Source: Sialis fuliginosa
Taxonomy: Eukaryota; Arthropoda; Insecta; Megaloptera; Sialidae
DNA length: 64,000 nt
Direction of reading: 5' to 3'
Assembly (NCBI GenBank): GCA_961205875.1
Contig: OY540816.1
Span: 496,001-560,000 of the forward strand
The notes under the pieces were generated by a model. The model saw only the letters and a list, made by a program, of their open reading frames with translations, did no database searches and had not been told where the DNA came from. Shown piece after piece: positions 45,666 to 57,600 of this stretch. A program made the translations under genes and the position numbers. Numbering within the stretch: the stretch's first letter is position 1; the number at the start of each line of letters is the position of its first letter.

Positions 45666-48600
45666 CTGAAAGTATTCCGGGATTAGAGTCGAACGTCTCG
45701 TTTTAGTGGAAAATGTATTTTTAGTCCAGACTGGCTAGGCTAAAAAGTACCTAAAATAGGAATTTTTGCGTACAGTTTTAATACTTACAGGATATGTTAC
45801 AAAAGTGGTGTAGAATAATACCCTAATTTTGCTCCGATTTTTGTTGTCCGCGACAGGAGTTATCCATGGTTCAATTGCAAAAAAATAATAGCCAAGAAGC
45901 TGCTCTGAATAATTCTTTATCTATTGGTGAAAACCGCATTAAAATCGGTTCAGTAGTTTTTGAGTTATTTAATGTATATTACACACTACACAATTTTTAT
46001 AAAAATTGATTGTGTTTATACAATTAATTAACTCTACCTACATAAAAAGAAGCTTATTGTTGTATCTTTTACCGCTTATCTCGAAAACTATTGAACCGAT
46101 TTTAATGCGGTTTTCACCAATAGATAAATAATTATTCAGAGCAGGTTCTTGGCTATTATTTTTTTAATATTTCTGGTTCTATGAAACAAAGGGGTATCAA
46201 ATTAAAAAACGTTAAACTTTACTAGTTATTACAGCTTAAAAAAAGTGTGTTTTCAGCCATTTTAATCAGCGTATCGAATAAACAAATGATTTTTTAAACT
46301 TTTTTCAAAATGGAGGTTGTAGGGAATTTTGTAGCGAATATCTTTTATTAAAATTTTTTTTTAATAATACTTATTTAAATCGCTATTTAGCAAAAGTCAA
46401 AAAATCTCAAGAATTTTGCTATTGAACCGTGGTAAACTCCTGTCGCGGAGACCAAAATCGGAGCAAACTTAGGGTATTATTCTACACCACTTTTGTAACA
46501 TATCCTGTAAGTATTAAAACTGTACGCAAAAATAATCTGTTTTAGCCTCCACAGCCTGGACTATTACTTAATACTAATAATTTAATTGTAAAATTAATAT
46601 ATTTATAAATATACAGGGTATCAAATGGTATAGGGGAAGAGCAGGTAATGGGAATCAGCGGGCAATGGTGGTCACCTACATATCTGCAAAGCTATACATC
46701 CAAGAGTAGCGCAAACGCCCTCTCTAACCCGCTCTGGATCCCCCACCACTGTTACGAACGACTTGCGCTAGTAACTATCGTGCGTTTTGGAGTGACAGTC
46801 GTTTTTTGTTTTTGCGCCTCACCGATGTAAATTTTCGTCGAAATAAAATAAAGTTTAAGTGTCGAATTTGATAATGTACCTAAATAAGACTTTTATGTGT
46901 ATTTAGTCTGACATTCAAAATAGTGATGAGCCACTTAGATTGCGATAGTAATTTCTCCTTTTTTTAAATTTTTTACTTTTTTCTCATTAGTGTAGTTGTG
47001 GGCAATCAGAGTCAGGTGGTAAGGTGTCTACAATCCAAATTTTCATTAAGTTACCAGAAAAAAACACGTCCTCAATACAAGCCAGGACCGAAAGAAGCAG
47101 CAAGCTACAGTTTTAACTTCAACACCAATCAAAGAAGACCTGGTTGAAAAAGAAAATTAAAAAATCTCAACAAGACAAAGGAAAAGGGAAAGAAAAAAAT
47201 AAATGGAAAAGTAAGGGCCAAGGAAAGAAGACTAAGGTGCAGAAGTAGGACCACGAAAGAGCAAAGAGGCAAGTTCTCGAGGAATCAAACGATACTTCTG
47301 TATCAGACGTAAATACTGACGAGTCGCAGAAAACAGATGTCTAATATGCAACGAATTTGGAAAAAAAACGAGATGTGGTACAGATGTACTTCATGTGGGT
47401 TGTGGACTCACGCGGACTGCACTGAATGGTATTCAGCCAAAGTTTATGTCTGCGATATGTGTTAAAATTTGTTTGTCTCTGAGTACCCACAGAGGTGACT
47501 ACCATTGCCCCCACCTCGGTGCAATGGAAGTCAAACCTGTTTTTCTTTAAACTGTCATTTTTTCCATAATTGATTGCCAAAGTGACTAAAACTGATCTCA
47601 ATTGATAGCTGAATAAGTAAATTTTGTTACTACACTCTATTTCATTTAAGAATGCAGTGGTTGCCGGGGTTTTGACGGTACGAATCGTGTATTTTACCGT
47701 CAACAACCACGGCAACCACTGCATTCTTAAATGAAATAGAGTATAGACGGTTGCAATAAAGATTTTATTTTTAAATACGCTTTTAAGTGACTCAATGGGA
47801 GTCACTTAAAATGCCCCACTCCGTATATGTACATTAGGGTGGTCGTTATATGGGGTTAGGACAAATTTGACCCCCTCACCCCGAATCAGCTCCAAATAAT
47901 TCAAAAAGAATGTGGAAAAAGTTTCAGCCCTCTATCTTATAAAATAGCTATTACCAGAGGGGGGTGATTTTCCCATTTAAAATACACGTGTTTTTTTCGA
48001 TTTTTCAAAGACCTACAAGAGTATGTCTACTAGAGTGTCTTAAACTCTTTCTAAAAATCTAGAATACTCATGAAAGCATTCCTGGTACTCATATTCCATA
48101 TCGAGATGGATAAATTAAATTTGTGATTCAACGTTGACAGCTACATACATGGGACATTTGGTCATTTCATCAAAAGAAAATTTTTAACAATTTTTTTTGT
48201 ATAACTTCTGTTAACTTTTTTATCAGAAAAATGTTTGAAAATAAAAATATTGATCTTGAAATAGAAAATTTTGATTATAAACTTAAAAATAACAAAAAAA
48301 ATTGATCGCTCCAGTTACAAATTGATATAGAATGATCTTTTTTGATTTTAGAATCTTTTTTTTTTTTATTTCAAGATCAATGTTTTTATTGTCAAACGTT
48401 TTTCTGACAAAATTAACCAGAAATTATACAAAAAAATTGTTAAAAATTTTCTCATGATAAAATGACCAAATGACCCATATAGCTGTCAACGTTGAATCAC
48501 AAATTTAATTTATACATCAAGATATAGAATATGAGTACTAGGAATGTTTCCATGAATATTCTAGATTTTTAGAAAGAGTTTAAGACACTCTAGTACGCAG

Positions 48601-51600
48601 GTGTTTGAAAAATCGAAAAAACACGTGTATGTCGGCGCGCGGAAATTATTTAGTTCAAATTGGCGCTAAATACATGGAAATGACGCAGACCAATCAGAAG
48701 TCAGCACCAATAACCAGTCAGCAGATCAGGAGACACGCTAAGTGGGAGGTCGGTTGGAAGGGGAAGAGAAGATATCGTCATTTTAGAGAGACGGCAGTCA
48801 ATCAGTGCTGGCTCAGCGACCTACGTTATCGTGTCTTGAAACGTGTTACGACACACTTGAAACGTGTTACGTCACACCTGAACTGCAATTACAGTGTTTG
48901 GCAGTTGCATAATATTCTGTGTATTTATAATTGTGATAAAGACATTCGATTAGTGTTATTTTCTATAATTTAAAGATCTTGTGATGTTAATGAAAAGGCA
49001 ATGTGTGATTTTGTAATTGTAACTTGATGATTAATGTTGATAAAAGGACAATATTGTTGATTTGTGTTTGTTTTATTTATGAACGACGAAAGGAGAGCAG
49101 ATTAGTGATGTTGCGCGAGACGTGGCGATGCCACCATCTTATGTAATAATATTACACGCTCCGACATGTATTTTAAATGGGAAAATAACCCCCCCTCTGG
49201 TAATAGCCATTTTATAAGATAGAGGGCTGAAATTTTTTCCACATTCTTTTTGAATTATTTGGAGCTGACTCGGGGGGGGGGGGGGCGGTAAAAATTCGCC
49301 TAAACCCCATATAAGGACCACCCTAATGTACATATACAGAGTGAGGCATTGAAAGTGTTACATATTATTATCTCAGAACCATCGCATATTTGAAAAAAAT
49401 GTTTCTACCAAAAAATGTTTGGTTGTAACTCCCTTACAACCAAACATTACCCCCTAATCGAATAGTAATATTTATTTGCTATTTTAACGTGGCCTTCAAT
49501 GGGTATCTGAAGGTCAGATAATGTAACGTACCTGGCATTGGCTTCAGCATGCACAGCTTGATGCACATTCTGGTGGCTCTGGGCAGCGCTGGACGTGATA
49601 CTACATGGGCTGTCCCTCTCTCTGGTAGTCGCGGCAGACGTGGCGTTACTGCACCTGTGGAACGGCACCGTGGTATGATGGTGCTGCTGCTGATGGTGCG
49701 ACGGACTGCCGGCTGGGGAGAACAGAGAGTGTTGACTGTAGGGTGGTGGGGCGAGCGGGGACACCCACATGTCCTCGAGTGGAACGCGGCCCCGCGACTC
49801 GACCAGACCGGGCGTAGACTGGCTGCGCCCCATTGCGGCTGCGAGACAAACACAACACCCGCTCTCAGGGGATATGTCGAGATATGCATGTAACATATGT
49901 ATGTATGTACAACTCAGGAAACAAGCCAGGGGTGCATCGCTAACATAACAACATAATTATAGGTACCTATTGTTTGCTTCAAACTCTTTGTAGTCAAGCA
50001 ACAAAATAAAACTGCGGGAGAGAAAAACTCTATTAACTACATAGTAGAGAAGTAAGAAAATTAAATTAATAAAAAACTCCTTGGTATTGTAAATTGAAAT
50101 CATTTTATAGTGAACATTTTTGTATTCTATAAAATTCTACTACCCCGCACAAAAGCAATGGAAAAAAACTCTCGGTGGATTTTGACCTGTGTCACAGAAA
50201 TAGATACTACATTATATAGTGTTTAAAGTTGTTAATAGAACCTGGGTCCGCAAACTCGATCTTCAAGGTCATATTACCAAAACACCATCAAAATCTTAAA
50301 AAAATATACTCTGAGGTTTTCGGGGTCGCTGAATCCGAATACTTGCTTTTCTGTATCGAGTGAAGGTCAAGGTCGATTCAAGGTCAAATTAACAAAACGA
50401 TACGTACAAAAGCATTATGTGAGGTTAGTCTAAATAGATTTATAAGTGTTTGAATTACACATGTATTGGCAAGTAATAATGCTCCAAGCTAATAATCCCC
50501 TTCACCAGGTATGCCGATAAAAATATCCTCTCTATCCGTGTCTTATCTGATGCTCAAACCGACTTTGTATTTTATCGAGAATGCATTCGCAATATGGAGA
50601 CTATTATTAGTTTCCAGAGCCTGAATAAGTAGATATTAAATTAGGCCCATGCGAATAAATATTGACCGTAGTAAATACGATCCGAGATATAACGCGAAGT
50701 GCATACATCACTTTTATCACACCAGTGACTATTATGGATCCTGACTAGATACAAAAAAAAAAACGGATCTCGGATTTGACCTAAGTGTATATTTTTTCAG
50801 ATATTTTTGACATCCTTTTGTTAATTTGATCTTAAAACTGCCTTGACCTTGACGCGATACAGAAAAGCAGTCCTCGGATTCAGCGATCCCGAAAACTTAC
50901 CTGTACATTTCAGATTTTTGTAATGGCCTTTTGTTTATTTGACCTTGACTTTCACTCGATACAGAAAAGCAGACCTCGGATTCGGCGACCCAAAAACCTA
51001 CCTGTACATTATTTAGATTTTTGTAATGGCCTTTTGTTTATTTGACCTTGAAATGACCTTGACTTTCACTCGATACAGAAAAGCAGACCTCGGATTCGGT
51101 GACCCAAAATCCTACCTGTACATTATTTAGATTTTTGTAATGGCCTTTTGTTTATTTGACCTTGAAATGACCTTGACTTTCACTCGATACAGAAAAACAG
51201 ACCTCGGATTCAGCGATCCCGAAAATCTACCTGTAAATTTTTCAAATTTTTGTAATGGCCTTTTATTTATTTGACCTTGAATCGACCTTGACCTTGACTC
51301 GATACAGAAAAGCAGACCTCGGATTTGGATTCAGCGACCCCGAAAACCTCAGAATTGATTTTTGATGGTGTTTTGGTAATATGACCTTGAAATAACCTTG
51401 AAGATCGAGTTTGCGGACCCAAGTTCAATTGGCAACTTTGATCACTATATTATGTAGTATCTATTATATTTCCGTGGCGCAGGTCATAATCCACCGAGTG
51501 TTTTTCTCCATTGTTTTTGTGCAGGGTCCTTTATAATAAATACACTAACTGACTGCCAGTACGTACATTGTCGTATATATTATTTACTAATAGCGTACAT

Positions 51601-54600
51601 ACCATATTATATTATTTTGTATATTATATGTATTGTATATAGAAAAAATATTTACTCGTAAAAATACGTATTATAATAAGATTTTACATTTATACATCAA
51701 ACATCAAGAAATTACCTCAATATTACATGATAACTGAATTTAAGATAATAATATAAAAAGTAGGTAATATTTCTTAAAAAATTGTTTTGAGAGCGGAATA
51801 TAGAATAGTTGAATTTAAGAGGAAAATCGGAAATCAGCGCTCGTCCCATCAGGCCCATTTAATAAAAGAATAAAAACAGTCGACAGAGGGATTCTTAAAG
51901 TGTACTAAAAAGTGATTAATAGAACAACATAAAAACGTGTGTAAAAAGACAAATATTCTTGCATAAAAATAAAAATAATTGAAACTATCATTAAATCTCG
52001 TCTACCATTAGTTTCTAGTTTCTCTGACAACTTCCATTACGTATAAATTAATTTCATTTGTGCCAGAGTAGAACTTGTAGTAAACAAAATTTTATTATAC
52101 TTAGGGCTGCACACCGAGACAAGATTTTTCTCTTTTTCGCTTAGGTCTCGATCTCTTAAAAGATTATAATTTTTTATTTTTTATTTCTATTTTATAGTAA
52201 CCTTTTAATTAACTAATTACACAGCCACCAAAAAAAAAACATTTGCCAAGTAAATGCACAGTGCTTCCTCGTGCTAAATTCACCAAAGGCAGTTAATTAT
52301 TTAACAATTTAAATGAAAACCGATAATGTTGAGATAAATTGCCTGGAATTGGTTAACCATTTAATTTTTATACAATTTTACTAAAAAATATTAGTTCGAA
52401 ATTTTTCTCAAGACACACCTGATTATTTTTTCGTATATTTTTAATTTTTTGACATGTCAATTCAGAAAAACAAAACACGAATTTTTAAAATAAATTGAGA
52501 TAAATCTTTGTAAGGGAATATTTTACAACAAACATTTTAACCCATACTATAGGAAATTTAATGCTCTACAAAAAAGATTCTATAAAATTTTCACGTAAAA
52601 TGTGTAGTTCTTGAGATATCTTGAAAAAATCAATATTTTGGAATGTCACTCCTCCCCCTTACACACGATTTTGAAATGGGACCGTCCTCAAACCAGACCC
52701 AACCATCCGACCAAATTTCAATAATATCGGTTCAGTGGTTCATGAGTTATGCGTGTGAATAGGATTCAGGGGACAGACGGACGGACGGACACACGGACAG
52801 ACAGACAGACACGGAGCGAAAAGTGTTTGTCTTGACGTGAAACGGATAAATCAATTTAAAATTTTGAAATCGGAGAACATTTTTTTTGTCTCAATCTGAA
52901 ACGATCACGTAGCTTCTCGTATCTTCGATATTGCGAGGAAGCAAAATGGTACTTTTAACGAGACACATATATTCCTATGTATTTTAAGTCGCTGAATCCG
53001 AATTTGAAGTCAAAATAGCATCTTTCACGATTGGTTTTTGAGATGGCCTCAAAAAAACGCACTTTTGAGTATATGATGGAAAAACATGTTTTTTACGGGA
53101 GTCAAGCTGCTGATTACAAAAATATAGCCAGAATAGTTATATATGTAACTGACAGTTCTATGACATAACCTCAAAAAATTCTTTCAACAGCAACTTGTAA
53201 GCCAGCATTGCATTTTTATGGATTTTGAGCCGCAGAACCCAGTTTTTATGTCAAATCTGCATAGTAACGAACAAATCTGTTACATTATTTCAAGAACACA
53301 GTGGCGTCGCTAAGAGGCGGGGTGACACCCGTGTAATATGTTAAAAAAAATTGTTGTAATACAGTATGTTCTTACATTGGCATCACTAGGGGGGGAGGAG
53401 TAACACCCGGGGCGGAAATCAAGAGTGCTCCCTCCCCCAGCCAAAAAGTCAAAAGGTTTTATTTTTAACACATTAGACGGGTGTTACCCTTGTGATTTTT
53501 AACGACATCCATTTTTTAAAATAAATTTGGATGATTGAATGACAAAAATTTTTAATTTACACATTTTACTCCCTGGATGCTTAAAATAACAAAAAAATAA
53601 GGTAAAAAGGCTTTATTTTTTAACATATTACACGGGTGTCACTTCTTTGAGGGTGACACCCGTGGCGGTCCACCCCCTCCTCACCTCTCTCTAATCGATG
53701 CCACTGTGTTCTTGGAATAATGTAACAGATTTGTTCGTTACTATGCAGATTTTACTTAAAAACTGGGTTCTGCGGCTCAAAATTCATAAAAATGCAATGC
53801 TGGCTTACAAGTTGCTGTTGAAAGAATTTTTTTGAGGTTATATAACTATTCTGGCTATATTTTTGTAATCAGCAGCTTGAATCCCGTAAAAAACATGTTT
53901 TTCCATCACATACTCAAAAGTGCGGTTTTTTGAGGTTATGTCAAAAACCAAACGTAAAAGGTGCTTTTCTGACTTCAAATTCGGATTCAGCGACTCAAAA
54001 TACATAGGAATACATGTGTCTCGTCAAAAGTACCAGACTTTTTTTGTGTGGCTGTGTTATTAAAGTAAAGTATATAAGATTCGATATACAGTGCGTTCAC
54101 GATGAAAGGAACAAATTCGATTAAAATTCAGGTAATTATTTTGTGCAAAAACGCTCGGGCCCGTCGATTAGTATTTTTAGTTGCGGATTTTTTGACACAA
54201 GAAAATTGTATACAGGGTGTCTCAGGAAAAACATATGCAGTCATCATTGATTTTTTAAAATGGAACACCCTATATATTATACCGGTTTTTGAATTGTGCG
54301 ATAAATTCTGAACACTTTTTGTACAGCATATCATATCTCTAAAATCAGTGGTTTTCGGAATAATGACGTTTGAAAATTGACATTTTGAAATACACATAAG
54401 TCAAATAAAATGTTTAAATTGAAAAAATACACCTTGAACATTTTTTAAAAAGCCAACAAAAACATCCCGGTATGGCAAAAAGAAAAAACATTGAACTTTT
54501 TTTTCCTTTTTTTTTCTTTTTTTTTTTCTTCTTTTTTTTGCAATACCAGGATGATTTTGTTGGCTTTTAAAAAAATGTTCAAAGTTTATTTTTTCAATTT

Positions 54601-57600
54601 AAACATTTTATTTGACTTGTGTGTATTTCAAAATGTCAATTTTCAAACGTCATTATTCCGAAAACCACTGATTTTAGAGATATGATATGCTGTACAAAAA
54701 GTGTTCAGAATTTATCGCACAATTCAAAAATGGTATAATATATAGGGTGTTCCATTTAAAAAAATCAATGATGACTGCATATGTTTTTCCTGAGACACCC
54801 TGTATACAATTTTCTTGTGTCAAAAAATCCGCAACTAAAAATACTAATTGACGGGTCCGAGCGTTTTTCCACAAAATAATAACCTGAATTTTAAACGAAT
54901 TTGTTCCTTTCATCGTGAACGCACTATATATATTTTTTTGTTTATTACATAAGAATAAGAATAGAAAAAATATTTTTTAGAAAAAAAAATTACATGAGAT
55001 CGAGCATTTTTTCTATCTCGAAATTCTAGAACAACACGAGACGATACGAGATTTACCTAACTCTTGTCTCACTTCGTGTAAAGCCCTAACTAGATATATT
55101 ATATTCTAATATATTTCACAGTAGTGTATCCAGAAATACTTTTTAGTTTATATAAAATGTTTTTCTAGTGATTTAAATTCACAGAATATATTAAACTGGG
55201 TATTAACAATACCAGGAAATTATACTTTAATTTAAATTACAAAACATACATCCTAATTCTAGATACGCCACTGTATACTACATGAAAACTTAATTAACTC
55301 TTAAAAATTAACTTTTTCTGTTCAGGCAACTTTAAATATTCTTCCACCTAACAAAAAGTTTAAACTTTTTTATTAACATGGATTGAATAAAACTTTTATA
55401 TTGTTATTTTTATGTAAAATGGGCTAAAAATATATTTTCAATATTATTAATGATAATATAATATATTACGGAAATAATACAATTAAAAGATTTATTTATA
55501 TGGTACAATTTCTATTCGAGTTGATTGTAGGTACAGTAGGACTCCTATAAGTTCTAAGCTACGAAGCCCATAGACATAGAGAATGGACCACGCATCTGAC
55601 TCGAAAACAGTCGTGTCAAAAGAAAGAGATAGAAACAGGTTTGGAATATACTTGTCCTTTTTTATATAAAGAGGTTAAAAAACAAAATAATTTACGTTAT
55701 GAAAAAATTTTATTTAAAAAAAAAAACAATTATTGATTTCTAAATAATAAAAGTTTCGAATTTTTTGACCCAATTTTAATATCTTGTTATTCCTTTTTCG
55801 TAGCTTCGTAATGTAACCTAATATCAAAAAAAATATTTAAAATTTTGTTAAGTAAATCTTGTATGTGCTGTTTGTAAGTGTAGCAATCCACCTCATCATT
55901 TTGTAGCAAAGCAACCACATGGGAATTGATTTAAACTATTTTTTATTAATATATATTTAATATTTTTGGTAGCAAAAATGTTATTTTCCCGAAATATCCG
56001 TTCATAACTTTGCAAATTTCAGATCAATTGAAGTTTTTTTTTTATTTCCTCGATGAAATATGAACCATTATAGTATGTTTATTGTTTATATTATTTACTT
56101 TTCTAATAAAAAACTTATTACACAAAAATAAATATATAAAAATATATCGGACAGAAATACTACCCTGAACTATAGTAAGCTACCAATCAGATTCTTAGAA
56201 AAAGAGATAGATATATTCCAAACTACACTGCATCTCTCTCTCACTTTTTGAACAAATGTGTTAATACAGAATGCACTGTCCATTCTCTATGTCTATGGTA
56301 CGTATATTTACATTTATATAATTGTGAAACCTTTTTAATAATTATTTTCCCACCGTATTGCACAGCGTACTGGGTATGTAGAGCCAACGCACAGGGCTGT
56401 AACTACCACCGGGGCAGTCGGGGCTGCGCCCCGGGGCCCCGAAAAAGGAAGGTATTTTTTACGAAATCGGATTAAAAAAGTTTTGAGTTAAACTCATTTT
56501 GATTCAACACGGAGAAAATTTTTCAAAAACAAAAACTCAAATAAAATTGTTAATACATTATTTATAGAATTATCTTTAGCGTACATAAAAAAATTACAAA
56601 AAAAGAATGTCCCTTTGTTGCTCACAAGATATCAACGAGCCAATTTTTATTTTTAAATGTGTTTTTAGCCGTTTTGATTTGGAACTTGTCACACTTACAT
56701 ATTTATAATCATAAGGAATATCTTTTCTCAAAATTTTATTAAAATTGATTTTATTGGTTCTGTAATAAACTTATAAGATTTTTTAAAATTTTGTTTTATA
56801 GGAAAATTCGTAACATGAATTTAAAATGATTTTTTTATTTTTGCGATCCGGTCAATAGAATTGGAGATATTTAAAAAAAAATCGCACACGGAAAACTGTA
56901 AAAATTGTCGTTTTTCAACAATGCAGCTCGATATGAGAAATTATTCTTTGTTTTTTCAAAAAATGTATTTACTGGTGTAGTTTTCATTGTTTACAAAAAA
57001 TATTAATAATTAAAATTTGAAAGCATTCACATTTTTATTGAAAAACTTATTTTTTCGAAAATAGTCACAAACTTCAAAATTGTTAAAAAAAAATTTATAA
57101 GGGGGGCCCCTCGATTACCTGCTGCCTCGGGGCCCTCGAGCCTCTAGTTACGGCCCTGCAACGCAATCAAAGAAACAACTTCTACTCCGATGTAGCGGAA
57201 CTCGAACTTAAATGGTTCGAACTTATAGGGGTCCAACTGTAGTATGATTTAGACAAGCATCAAAGGAGGGAGGGGCTGATAATTGAGATACTGCCATGCC
57301 TATCTTTTGTCATTATTCACATTTAACTTTAAAATTGATTTAGTTGTTGTGTTTGAGAAAGTTTTATTTAATTTACCCAGGATATAAATGCAAAATAATG
57401 GTATTGTTGGGCTATAAGCTATTAAACCCACTGTTATAATTATAGAGATGGTAAAGCCATAGTGAGACAAAATTGCAATACATAGATTGAATATGATATT
57501 GCATTATTCTTGTTTTATGAACACAACTATTAGCATACAGTAGACGCGAGTTATTATGATCACATTAACCGGAAACTACCTATTATTAAATATTTAAATA

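Larger units (their letters stand above)
52220..54057. mobile_element. Foldback element with CACAGCCAC ends, hosting two insertions
   Basis: CACAGCCAC and GTGGCTGTG ends. The arms (GGTACTTTTAACGAGACACA at 52949; TGTGTCTCGTCAAAAGTACC at 54015) are contiguous with the ends on the right but separated on the left by the dispersed repeat at 52240-52946. The centre holds a GTGACACCC-type element (53303-53707). Confidence 0.75.

Noticed and set aside
45417-45686. Plus-strand open frame over the last CNG exon
   Set aside because: It is antisense to a clear coiled-coil exon and Ser/Arg-rich as expected of a shadow frame.
47341-47805. 154-codon minus-strand open frame
   Set aside because: It covers a transposase relic in antisense and a hairpin; no domain.
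48605-48973. 122-codon open frame starting in the 47833 element
   Set aside because: It crosses an insertion boundary and has no recognisable domain, so a real gene is unlikely.
49479-49893. Three further open frames over the CNG linker exon
   Set aside because: The high GC content of this exon opens several frames; only the one continuing both neighbours in phase and giving [13 protein letters not shown] is supported.
50850-51350. CRISPR-like regular repetition
   Set aside because: Units are 114 bases and contiguous without unique spacers, in a eukaryotic intron; a simple tandem repeat.
54102-54913. Mirrored open frames on both strands
   Set aside because: They are near-identical peptides from the two arms of one palindrome, not genes.
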